Under the pieces are notes generated by a model. That model saw only the letters and a list, made by a program, of their open reading frames with translations, ran no database searches and had not been told where the DNA came from. Made by a program: the position numbers and the translations under genes. Positions 24,862-35,100 of a DNA stretch of 64,000 nucleotides are shown here, piece after piece; the first letter of the stretch is position 1, and every line of letters starts with the position of its first letter. The stretch lies in NCBI GenBank assembly GCA_046329515.1, contig JAXLUM010000001.1, positions 496,001 to 560,000 of the forward strand. Reading direction: 5' to 3'. The DNA comes from Bog-950 sp046329515 (GTDB taxonomy: Bacteria > Bacteroidota > Bacteroidia > Chitinophagales > LD1).

Positions 24862-25005
24862 AATTATGTTGGGTTTTGCCATGGTTTTTTCCAATAGCTG
24901 TGCCAAAGGTGTGAGAAATATAGGATTTTACCAATTTTAAGAATTAGCAACATCCTTGGCACGAATAGATATAAGTGTTTTATATTTATAGGATAATTGC
25001 AAGTA

Positions 25006-25284
25006 ATGAAAATCTTTATTGCCTCAGCCCTTTTGGTTTTTGCGTTTGCTGTAGCAAATGGCCAAACCCCTTCTGACCAGCCTGTTCCTATGCAGGGACA
25101 ACAGTTGTCAGGCGCACCCGCACCTGCCGCTAATGACCATAGTAAAGACCCTGAGAAAGGGCCTGAGGTAATACAGCCAAAGGCCTTTGAACCGGGAACA
25201 GGGTCGAGCACTTCTGCCGGCCAGGACCGTAAAGAGGAAAAGGCACCTAAGGCTGATAAGCCTGCTACAGGGTCGCCTCAATAA
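25006..25284 (+). CDS. small secreted Pro/Lys-rich protein
   Basis: 92 aa from ATG 25006; a TTG three codons upstream is less likely. The signal peptide MKIFIASALLVFAFAVANG is followed by a disordered, Pro-, Gly-, Lys- and Glu-rich tail without domains. It is divergent from the DUF4476 gene and convergent with scpB. It is probably exported, but nothing indicates a function; low-complexity composition limits certainty. Confidence 0.5.
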   Translation: MKIFIASALLVFAFAVANGQTPSDQPVPMQGQQLSGAPAPAANDHSKDPEKGPEVIQPKAFEPGTGSSTSAGQDRKEEKAPKADKPATGSPQ

Positions 25285-25297
25285 TTAAAGTTTGAGC

Positions 25298-25945
25298 TTA
25301 TTCAGCAGTACCCGCCTCCTGTGAATCATCGGAGGTTTTCTGCTCTTCTGTTGTTTCCGGAAGGTCAGAAACAATTTCAGGCACATCGCCTACGCTATTG
25401 GTATCAGGCGGAGGCAGTACATCCTTCAATTTAGGAAGTTCACTGGTAGAGTTAATGCCGAAATAATCAAGGAAAGTGGCTGTAACTTTATAGATAATAG
25501 GTTTGCCGGGTTGTTCTTCCAAACGTCCGCAAATTTCAATCAATTCTTTCTCCAACAGTTTCTCAATGGAGTAGTCACAGTTAACACCGCGTATTTTTTC
25601 GCATTCTACTTTGGTTATAGGGCCGCGGTAAGCAATAATGGCCAGTGTTTCCAGTGCAGCTGTAGAAAGTCTTTTCTTTTCGCGTAAACCAATCAAAGCC
25701 GCCACAGTGCTGTGGTATTCAGCTTTAGTAAAAAACTGGTAGCCACCACCTATAACGCGTAATTCAAAGGCGTATATATCACTTTTGAATTTTTCCTGCA
25801 GGTCGTTAAGTACAGATTCAATTATCTTTTCGTCGAGTACAGTGCCGGGGAAGGCTTTATTCATGGCATCACCAATATCTTCAATAGTAACAGCGCTTTC
25901 AGAGCTGAATACAAGGGCTTCGATATGTTGGTGAAGGTTTTCCAC
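25298..25945 (-). CDS. scpB: segregation and condensation protein B
   Basis: 215 aa. Two winged-helix domains: the N-terminal one with HIEALVFSSESAVTIEDI and the second with LSTAALETLAIIAYRGPITK and IEKLLEKELIEICGRLEEQP, the hallmark ScpB segments. The last 40 residues are an acidic, disordered tail. ScpB joins ScpA and SMC in the condensin complex that compacts and segregates chromosomes. The tail after SELPKLKDV is variable among relatives. It lies just downstream of atpG on the same strand, though a 69-bp gap allows separate transcription. Confidence 0.93.
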   Translation of the reverse strand: MENLHQHIEALVFSSESAVTIEDIGDAMNKAFPGTVLDEKIIESVLNDLQEKFKSDIYAFELRVIGGGYQFFTKAEYHSTVAALIGLREKKRLSTAALETLAIIAYRGPITKVECEKIRGVNCDYSIEKLLEKELIEICGRLEEQPGKPIIYKVTATFLDYFGINSTSELPKLKDVLPPPDTNSVGDVPEIVSDLPETTEEQKTSDDSQEAGTAE

Positions 25946-26014
25946 TGTATAGAGATAAATAAGCGGTTTGATGATTGTTGTTCTCTCACCAAACCGCCCT
26001 GTTATTAAAATTAA

Positions 26015-26908
26015 TTATCCGTTTTCTTCAAGGGCCGCTGCACCGCCTACAATTTCAAGAATTTCCTTGGTAATTGCCGCCTGGCGTTCGCGGTTATATA
26101 CAATCTTCAGCGATTTGATTAGTTCCTGTGCGTTGTTAGTGGCACTTTCCATGGCCACCATACGTGCACCGTGTTCTGAAGCGTTAGTATCAATTAAAGC
26201 TTTAAAGAACTGTGTATTTAAAATCTTTGGTACCAATTCTTCCAATAGCTGTTCTTTCTCCGGAGCAAAAATGTAATCTATCTTCTTTTTGCTGCTTGCG
26301 GTCTTTTTAGGCGCTTCAACCGGTAAAAAGCGTTCAACAGTGAATAGCTGGGTAGCGGCATTCTTAAACTGGGCATAAACCAATTCAATAACGTCGTATT
26401 TACCTTCGGCAAACTCTTTCATCAGTCTTTCAGAAATTTGCTGAGAGTCCTCGAAAGTAAGTTTGTTCATTACGCTTGAATAGTCCGTAATAAACTTAAT
26501 ACCCTGTTCCTTCTTAAAGAAGTCGTAGCCTTTTTTACCTACGTTAAGCATGGTAATAGTGCCTGCCTTGCGTTGTGCTGCGTAGGTTTCACTAATTAAA
26601 CGGCGGGCGGTTTTAATAACGTTACTGTTAAAACCACCGCACAAACCTTTATCAGAAGTTACTACAACTAAAAGCACGTTTTTAACCTCAACCGGCTGAC
26701 GATTGAAAGTACCTCCGGCGCCGCCTTCCATATTTCCCATTATGTTGGAAAGTATTTCGTTCAGCTTTTCAGAGTAAGGGCGCATTTGGGTAATACGGTC
26801 CTGTGCGCGCTTCAACTTACTTGCAGCCACCAGTTTCATGGCCTTGGTAATTTGTTGCGTGGTGTTAACCGAGCCTATGCGGATTCGTATCTCTTTTAAA
26901 TTAGCCAT
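26015..26908 (-). CDS. atpG: ATP synthase F1 gamma subunit
   Basis: 297 aa. The N-terminal helix LKEIRIRIGSVNTTQQITKA then MKLVAASKLKRAQ and the C-terminal helix EHGARMVAMESATNNAQELI then LKIVYNRERQAAITKEILEI form the rotor coiled coil. The central domain has VVTSDKGLCGGFN. It carries rotation between the c-ring and the alpha/beta hexamer. Downstream of atpA by 43 bp, on the same strand and clearly co-transcribed with it. Confidence 0.97.
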   Translation of the reverse strand: MANLKEIRIRIGSVNTTQQITKAMKLVAASKLKRAQDRITQMRPYSEKLNEILSNIMGNMEGGAGGTFNRQPVEVKNVLLVVVTSDKGLCGGFNSNVIKTARRLISETYAAQRKAGTITMLNVGKKGYDFFKKEQGIKFITDYSSVMNKLTFEDSQQISERLMKEFAEGKYDVIELVYAQFKNAATQLFTVERFLPVEAPKKTASSKKKIDYIFAPEKEQLLEELVPKILNTQFFKALIDTNASEHGARMVAMESATNNAQELIKSLKIVYNRERQAAITKEILEIVGGAAALEENG

Positions 26909-26951
26909 TTATGAGTTTACGGTAAACGGCCGGTAAACCGGCCGCCAACCA

Positions 26952-28538
26952 TTAGTTTTTAGTTTGGAAATTCAATGATACTTCAGCAGCTAAATCCTGC
27001 AGTTTCTTTTCAGCAGCAGCATCCATTGGCTGGCTCAGGCTCTTCAACAAATCAGAGAAACGGGTTTCCAACTGTGTGATGAAGTCCTTTTCGAACTCGC
27101 GCATTTTAGCTACAGGCACTTTAGAAGCCAGGTTCTTAGTGCCGATGTAAAGAATAGCTACCTGCTTTTCTACTGAATATGGAGAGAACTGAGCCTGCTT
27201 AAGGATTTCCACGTTGCGTGAACCTTTATCCAATACCGCTTTAGTAGCAGCATCAAGGTCAGAACCGAACTTAGAGAAAGCTTCCAATTCGCGGTATTGA
27301 GCCTGGTCAAGTTTCAATGTACCTGCCACTTTCTTCATGCTCTTAATTTGCGCATTACCACCCACGCGGCTTACTGATATACCTACGTTGATAGCAGGAC
27401 GGACACCGGCGTTGAATAAACCTGATTCAAGGAATATCTGGCCATCGGTAATAGAAATTACGTTGGTTGGAATGTAAGCAGAAACGTCACCGGCCTGAGT
27501 TTCGATAATTGGCAGAGCGGTTAATGAACCACCACCTTTTATCATACCCTTAATACTTTCAGGTATATCATTCATTTGCTTGGCAACTTCGTCGTTGGCG
27601 TTAATCTTAGCAGCACGCTCTAACAAACGGCTGTGTAAGTAGAATACATCACCAGGGTAAGCTTCGCGGCCCGGAGGACGACGCAACAGCAGAGACACCT
27701 CGCGGTACGCAACAGCCTGCTTACTTAAGTCATCATAAATAATAAGTGCAGGACGGCCTGTATCGCGGAAAAACTCGCCAATAGCAGCACCTGCGAAAGG
27801 AGCGTAGAACTGAAGTGGAGCAGGGTCAGCCGCAGAAGCTGATACTACCACTGTATAAGGCATAGCACCGTTATCTTCCAGTGTTTTAACCACCTTAGCA
27901 ACAGTAGATGCTTTTTGACCGCAGGCTACATATATACAGTAAACCGGCTCGCCTTTTTCGTAAAATTCTCTTTGGTTAATAATGGTATCAATTGCTACTG
28001 CGCTTTTACCTACCTGCCGGTCGCCAATGATAAGCTCACGCTGGCCACGACCGATAGGAATCATGGCATCGATAGCTTTAATACCTGTTTGCAGTGGCTC
28101 GTTAACCGGCTGACGGTAGATAACGCCCGGCGCTTTACGCTCCAAAGGCATTTCGTATAAAGAACCGCCAAGAGGGCCTTTACCATCAATAGCTTCACCT
28201 AATGTGTTTATAACACGGCCCAGCATACCTTCGCCTACTTTAATAGAGGCAATTAAGCCTGTGCGCTTAACGGTATCGCCTTCTTTAATTTTTTCAGAAG
28301 GACCCATTAATACCACACCTACGTTGTCTTCTTCAAGGTTTAGTACTATGGCCTTAACACCGGCGGCAGTAAATTCTACCAGTTCACCTGCACGGGCATT
28401 GGTTAAGCCGTAAACACGGGCAATACCGTCACCCACCTGTAACACGGTACCTACTTCTTCTAATTCTGCTGCGCTTTTAAAGTTTGAAAGTTGTTCGCGG
28501 AGTATCGCGGAAATCTCATCTGGTTTTACGTCTGCCAT
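26952..28538 (-). CDS. atpA: ATP synthase F1 alpha subunit
   Basis: 528 aa. N-terminal beta barrel (VLQVGDGIARVYGLTNARAG), nucleotide-binding domain with P-loop GDRQVGKS following IGRGQRELI, and LIIYDDLSKQAVAYREVSLL then RRPPGREAYPGDVFYLHSRL, then PAINVGISVSRVGGNAQIKS and a helical C-terminus. The alpha subunit holds non-catalytic nucleotide sites of F1. A full Bacteroidota promoter is visible upstream. No atpH/F/E/B genes precede it in this window: the next genes upstream are on the other strand and unrelated, so the operon is only atpA-atpG here. Confidence 0.98.
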   Translation of the reverse strand: MADVKPDEISAILREQLSNFKSAAELEEVGTVLQVGDGIARVYGLTNARAGELVEFTAAGVKAIVLNLEEDNVGVVLMGPSEKIKEGDTVKRTGLIASIKVGEGMLGRVINTLGEAIDGKGPLGGSLYEMPLERKAPGVIYRQPVNEPLQTGIKAIDAMIPIGRGQRELIIGDRQVGKSAVAIDTIINQREFYEKGEPVYCIYVACGQKASTVAKVVKTLEDNGAMPYTVVVSASAADPAPLQFYAPFAGAAIGEFFRDTGRPALIIYDDLSKQAVAYREVSLLLRRPPGREAYPGDVFYLHSRLLERAAKINANDEVAKQMNDIPESIKGMIKGGGSLTALPIIETQAGDVSAYIPTNVISITDGQIFLESGLFNAGVRPAINVGISVSRVGGNAQIKSMKKVAGTLKLDQAQYRELEAFSKFGSDLDAATKAVLDKGSRNVEILKQAQFSPYSVEKQVAILYIGTKNLASKVPVAKMREFEKDFITQLETRFSDLLKSLSQPMDAAAEKKLQDLAAEVSLNFQTKN

Positions 28539-28625
28539 GATTTATGGTTGATTGAGTATTTTGTGAATTCGCTAAATGCAACGATGATTGACTAAAAGGC
28601 CACTATCGCTTTTTTTAACGCGGCG

Positions 28626-28655
28626 CAAAAATAGGAGAAGCGCTTAAATGAGCAA
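28626..28655 (-). promoter_or_regulatory. promoter of atpA-atpG
   Basis: On the minus strand: TTG (28655-28653), 19-bp spacer, then TATTTTTG (28633-28626), matching the phylum consensus TTG-N19-TAnnTTTG. The expected start of transcription is about 80 bp upstream of the atpA ATG. Confidence 0.65.
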
Positions 28656-28824
28656 ATGAATTTGAAACCAATAATTAAAGAGAGAAGCGTAGATGGTAAA
28701 GAACGGTCTTTAATTTTCTGCAAAATGCTGATTTAGAGGATAGAAGAAAATGCCAATGGGAGGTGGACTTTTCTTTTGAAAACTGCGAAAAAATTGCTTT
28801 ATTTTTAGGGAAAAGGAGGCGACT

Positions 28825-28968
28825 ATGGCAATGACTATTCTTGTAGGGCTTATTGTGCTGGTAGCGGCACTTTTAAGTTGGCTTATTTTCATTAATATGA
28901 AAAGTAAGGTAAGGCGCGAAACAGAACTTGAAGAGTTTTACGAGGGCGGTAAGTCTCGCCTTAGATAA
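28825..28968 (+). CDS. 47-aa single-helix membrane protein
   Basis: Begins MAMTILVGLIVLVAALLSWL, runs through IFINMKSKVRRETELEEF and ends YEGGKSRLR. One membrane helix (about 3-24) and a charged cytoplasmic tail. An excellent Shine-Dalgarno, AGGAGG, stands 8 bp before the ATG, unusual in this phylum and strong support that the ORF is translated. It lies alone between atpA (divergent) and the collagen-like gene. Function unknown. Confidence 0.65.
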   Translation: MAMTILVGLIVLVAALLSWLIFINMKSKVRRETELEEFYEGGKSRLR

Positions 28969-29128
28969 ATTGATAGGCGCATGATTAAAAAAAATTGCCG
29001 TTTCCGTATTGCCAAATTACTGAAATGTAAATATATTGCGGCTGATACAGTCGTATTGACACCATAAGGCCATTTGCTCTTTAGCATCCCCCCGCTGGCG
29101 CGCAAATACTAATTAGATATTCTATTTA

Positions 29129-32100
29129 ATGCAGGATATGAAAAAGCTCTCTACCCTTTTGCTACTGCTATGCAGTGTATTCATTATTAATGCCCAGGTT
29201 CCCCAAGCCGTAAATTACCAGGCCATAGCCCGCGATGCGGGCGGCAGTGCGTTGACCAATAAAAACATATCGGTGCGGTTTACCATAAGTAATGGTATTA
29301 ACCCGGGTACACCCATTTACCAGGAAAGCCAAACCGCGATAACAAACCAGTTTGGATTGTTTACCTGTAAAATTGGAACGGGCAATATTTTGCTGGGTAG
29401 TTTTCCGGCTATTAGTTGGGCTGGGGGTAATAAATATTTAATGGTAGAGTATGACCCCAATGGAGGTACTAACTACCTGAACATGGGTTCTACCGAACTG
29501 GTAAGTGTGCCTTATGCACTTTATGCTGAAAAGGCCGGCAATGCCGGTGGTACCGGCGCAACGGGCCCTACAGGACCGGCAGGTGTACAAGGTGCAACCG
29601 GATTGAAAGGAGCAACAGGTGCTACCGGCCCAAATGGTGCTGCAGGTGCCACAGGACCTAAAGGTGCAACGGGCGCAACCGGGCCCACCGGTGCAAACGG
29701 AGCCCCCGGCAATACAGGTGCCCAGGGCCCTGCAGGTAATAATGGTGCACAAGGTGCTACCGGTGCTACGGGAACTACCGGTGTTGGAATAACTAATATT
29801 ATAGATAATGGCAATGGAACGGTAACGATAGTTTTAAGTAATGGCCAAACTTTTACCGTACAATCAGGCATTACGGGAGCAACGGGGCCACAGGGTATTC
29901 AAGGTATAACCGGTGCAACCGGAGCGAACGGTTTAGATGGGTCGACGGGACCTCAAGGCCCTACCGGTTCAAATGGCGTTGATGGCGCAACTGGTCCGCA
30001 GGGAGTAACAGGCGCAAACGGTTTAGATGGCGCAACTGGTCCGCAAGGCGTACAAGGTATAACAGGACCAACGGGCCCCACTGGTGCAGGTGGTGGAGCT
30101 ACGGGGGCAACAGGTGATACGGGCCCACAAGGGCCTGCCGGTGCAAACGGTGCCACAGGTCCACAAGGACCTGCGGGTTCAAACGGCGCAACGGGCGCAA
30201 ATGGTTTAGATGGCGCTACAGGTCCGCAAGGCGTACAAGGTATAACAGGCCCAACGGGTCCGACTGGTGCAGGCGGCGGAGCTACCGGCGCAACGGGTGA
30301 CACTGGCCCACAAGGCCCTGCCGGTGTAAATGGTGCCACAGGTCCACAAGGACCTGCGGGTTCAAACGGCGCGACTGGCGCAAATGGTATAGATGGCGCA
30401 ACAGGCCCGCAAGGTCTTCAAGGCGTAACCGGCCCTACAGGGCCAACGGGTGCAGGTGGCGGAGCTACCGGCGCAACAGGTGATACGGGCCCACAAGGGC
30501 CTGCCGGTGCAAATGGTGCCACAGGTCCACAAGGACCTGCGGGTTCAAACGGCGCGACTGGCGCAAATGGTATAGATGGCGCCACTGGTCCGCAAGGCAT
30601 ACAAGGCGTAACCGGCCCTACAGGGCCAACGGGTGCAGGTGGCGGAGCCACCGGCGCAACGGGTGATACGGGCCCACAAGGCCCCGCTGGTGTAACGGGT
30701 GCAAATGGCGTTGATGGCGCCACTGGTCCGCAGGGAGCGACAGGTGCAAATGGTTTAGATGGCGCCACAGGCCCACAAGGCATACAAGGTATAACAGGAC
30801 CAACCGGCCCAACGGGTGCAGGTGGTGGAGCTACGGGTGCAACAGGTGACACGGGCCCACAAGGCCCTGCCGGTGTAAATGGTGCCACAGGTCCGCAAGG
30901 ACCTGCAGGTTCAAACGGCGCAACAGGAGCGAATGGTTTAGATGGCGCTACAGGTCCCCAAGGTCTTCAAGGTATCACCGGCCCTACAGGGCCAACGGGT
31001 GCAGGCGGCGGAGCCACCGGCGCAACAGGTGACACAGGCCCACAAGGCCCCGCTGGTGTAACGGGTGCAAATGGCGTTGATGGCGCCACTGGTCCGCAGG
31101 GAGCGACAGGTGCAAATGGTATAGATGGCGCCACAGGCCCACAAGGCATACAAGGTATAACAGGACCAACCGGCCCAACGGGTGCAGGTGGTGGAGCTAC
31201 GGGTGCAACAGGTGACACGGGCCCACAAGGTCCTGCCGGTGCAAACGGTGCCACAGGTCCACAAGGACCTACAGGTTCAAACGGCGCGACTGGCGCAAAT
31301 GGTATAGATGGCGCAACAGGCCCGCAAGGTCTTCAAGGCGTAACCGGCCCTACAGGGCCAACGGGTGCAGGTGGCGGAGCTACCGGCGCAACAGGTGATA
31401 CGGGCCCACAAGGGCCTGCCGGTGCAAATGGTGCCACAGGTCCTCAAGGACCTGCGGGTTCAAACGGCGCGGCTGGCGCAAATGGTATAGATGGCGCCAC
31501 TGGTCCGCAAGGCATACAAGGCGTAACCGGCCCTACAGGGCCAACGGGTGCAGGTGGCGGAGCCACCGGCGCAACGGGTGATACGGGCCCACAAGGCCCC
31601 GCTGGTGTAACGGGTGCAAATGGCGTTGATGGCGCCACTGGTCCGCAGGGAGCGACAGGTGCAAATGGTTTAGATGGCGCCACAGGCCCACAAGGCATAA
31701 CAGGACCAACCGGCCCAACGGGTGCAGGTGGTGGAGCTACGGGTGCAACAGGTGACACGGGCCCACAAGGCCCTGCCGGTGTAAATGGTGCCACAGGTCC
31801 ACAAGGACCTACAGGTTCAAACGGCGCGACTGGCGCAAATGGTATAGATGGCGCAACAGGCCCGCAAGGTCTTCAAGGCGTAACCGGCCCTACAGGGCCA
31901 ACGGGTGCAGGTGGCGGAGCTACCGGCGCAACAGGTGATACGGGCCCACAAGGGCCTGCCGGTGCAAATGGTGCCACAGGTCCTCAAGGACCTGCGGGTT
32001 CAAACGGCGCGACTGGCGCAAATGGTATAGATGGCGCCACTGGTCCGCAAGGCATACAAGGCGTAACCGGCCCTACAGGGCCAACGGGTGCAGGTGGCGG

Positions 32101-35100
32101 AGCCACCGGCGCAACGGGTGATACGGGCCCACAAGGCCCCGCTGGTGTAACGGGTGCAAATGGCGTTGATGGCGCCACTGGTCCGCAGGGAGCGACAGGT
32201 GCAAATGGTTTAGATGGCGCCACAGGCCCACAAGGCATACAAGGCATAACAGGACCAACCGGCCCAACGGGTGCAGGTGGTGGAGCTACGGGTGCAACAG
32301 GTGACACGGGCCCACAAGGCCCTGCCGGTGTAAATGGTGCCACAGGTCCGCAAGGACCTGCAGGTTCAAACGGCGCAACAGGAGCGAATGGTTTAGATGG
32401 CACTACAGGTCCCCAAGGTCTTCAAGGTATCACCGGCCCTACTGGTCCAACAGGTGCAGGTGGCGGAGCTACCGGCGCAACAGGTGACACAGGCCCACAA
32501 GGCCCTGCTGGTGTAACAGGTGCAAATGGCGCTCAAGGCCCAACGGGCGCAAATGGTATAGATGGCGCAACAGGCCCGCAAGGTATAACAGGGCCCACAG
32601 GCCCAACGGGCGCAGGTGGTGGTGCTACAGGCCCTACTGGTGCAACAGGACCTATAGGAAATAATGGTAATACGGGAGCTACAGGCGCCCAAGGTGCAAC
32701 TGGTGATACAGGCCCTCAAGGACCTTCCGGTGTAAATGGAAACACAGGTGCCACCGGCCCGCTAGGCCCGGTTGGTCCAACAGGTGCTGATGGTTTAAAT
32801 GGAGTTACAGGTGCAACTGGCTCGCAAGGTCCTCAAGGTATTACGGGGGCAACTGGTGCCACAGGGATTGGTGTAACAGGGTCAACTGGTGCAACTGGTC
32901 CACAGGGTGCAACAGGTGCTACTGGTTTAGATGGTGCTACAGGCCCGCAAGGCATACAAGGTATAACAGGGCCAACTGGTCCCACTGGCGCAGGCGGTGG
33001 TGCAACTGGTCCTACTGGTGCTACCGGACCCATAGGAAATAATGGTAATACGGGAGCTACAGGTGCCCAAGGTGTAACCGGCGATACAGGCCCACAAGGG
33101 CCCGCCGGTATAAATGGAAACACAGGTGCCACCGGCCCGCAAGGTGTAACGGGTGCTACAGGTTCAAATGGCGTTAATGGTGCAACTGGTCCACAGGGTG
33201 CAACAGGTGCTAATGGTTTAGATGGCGCTACAGGCCCCCAAGGCATACAAGGTATAACAGGACCTACAGGCCCAACGGGAGCAGGTGGTGGTGCTACTGG
33301 CCCGACCGGTGCTACCGGACCTATAGGAAATAATGGTAATACGGGAGCTACAGGCGCCCAAGGTGTAACCGGCGATACAGGTCCACAAGGACCTGCCGGG
33401 GTAAATGGAAACACAGGTGCCACCGGCTCGCAAGGGCCTCAAGGTGTTACAGGAGCAACCGGAGCCACTGGTCCGCAAGGTGTAACCGGGGCAACAGGAA
33501 CTAATGGTATCAATGGATCAACAGGAACAACCGGTCCACAGGGTGCAACCGGTGCCAATGGTTTAGATGGCGCAACCGGTCCGCAAGGTATAACAGGACC
33601 TACGGGCCCGACGGGTGCAGGTGGTGGTGCAACTGGCCCGACCGGTGCTACCGGACCTATAGGAAATAATGGTAATACGGGAGCTACAGGAGCCCAAGGC
33701 GCAACCGGCGACACAGGCCCTCAAGGACCTGCCGGGGTAAATGGAAACACAGGTGCCACCGGCCCGCAAGGACCTCAAGGTATTACAGGAACAACCGGTG
33801 CCACTGGTGCCACAGGTGTAGGCGTAACAGGGCCAACTGGTCCTACAGGCACCGCAGGGAATAATGGATTGACAGGCCCAACTGGCGTTACTGGCGCAAC
33901 AGGTGCCGGTGTTACGGGTCCTACCGGTCCTACAGGCAACGATGGTGCTACGGGCGCCACGGGCCCACAAGGCACCGCGGGCTCCACTGGTGCTACAGGA
34001 GCAAATGGTTCGAATGGAGTTACGGGTGCAACAGGTCCTCAGGGTATTCAAGGCAATACCGGCGTCACAGGAGCTACCGGTGCTGGTGTAACAGGACCAA
34101 CTGGCCCTACAGGTAATAATGGTGCTACAGGCGCCACGGGCCCACAAGGCTCCGCGGGCCCCACTGGTGTTACAGGAGCAAATGGTTCGAATGGAGTTAC
34201 AGGTGCAACTGGTCCGCAAGGCCTTCAAGGTATAACTGGCCCAACGGGCCCAACGGGTGCAGGTGGTGGTGCTACTGGCCCGACTGGTGCTACAGGACCT
34301 ATAGGAAATAATGGATTAACAGGTCCAACGGGGGCCACAGGCGCTAGCGGTGCACAAGGCCCGGCAGGTCCAACCGGCGCCACTGGTTTGAATGGAGTTA
34401 CAGGTGCAACTGGCTCGCAAGGTCTGCAAGGTGTTACGGGTGCCACTGGTGTAACAGGAGTTGGCGTAACGGGCCCAACGGGTCCAACAGGTACAGCAGG
34501 AAGTAATGGAGTAACCGGTCCTACGGGCGCAACAGGCAATAATGGTAGTGACGGTGTAACTGGAGCCACGGGTCCTCAAGGTCCAGCAGGTCCAACTGGA
34601 GCTAATGGTTCAAATGGAATTACTGGTGCAACTGGCTCGCAAGGTCCTCAAGGTATTACTGGGGCAACTGGTGCCACAGGGATTGGTGTAACAGGGTCAA
34701 CTGGTGCAACTGGTCCACAGGGTATTCAAGGTAATACCGGGGCCACAGGCGCTACGGGAAATAATGGATTGACAGGCCCAACTGGCGTTACGGGTCCTAC
34801 CGGCAACAATGGTAACGATGGTGCTACGGGCGCCACGGGCCCACAAGGCGCCGCGGGCTCCACTGGTGCTACAGGAGCAAATGGTTCGAATGGAGTTACG
34901 GGTGCAACTGGTCCACAGGGTATTCAAGGTAATACCGGAGCCACAGGCGCTACTGGTGCTGGTGTAACAGGACCAACTGGAGTTACAGGTGCAACTGGCT
35001 CGCAAGGTCTGCAAGGTATTACGGGGGCCACCGGTGCCACAGGAATTGGTGTAACAGGGTCAACGGGTGCAACAGGTCCTCAGGGTATTCAAGGTAATAT

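Noticed and set aside
30418..30888. Long minus-strand ORFs with Pro/Val/Ala repeats across 29.4-36.6 kb
   Set aside because: They mirror the Gly-X-Y coding repeats on the plus strand; their APVGPV-type composition is the reverse complement of GATGPQ-type codons. No start signals or independent homology are apparent.
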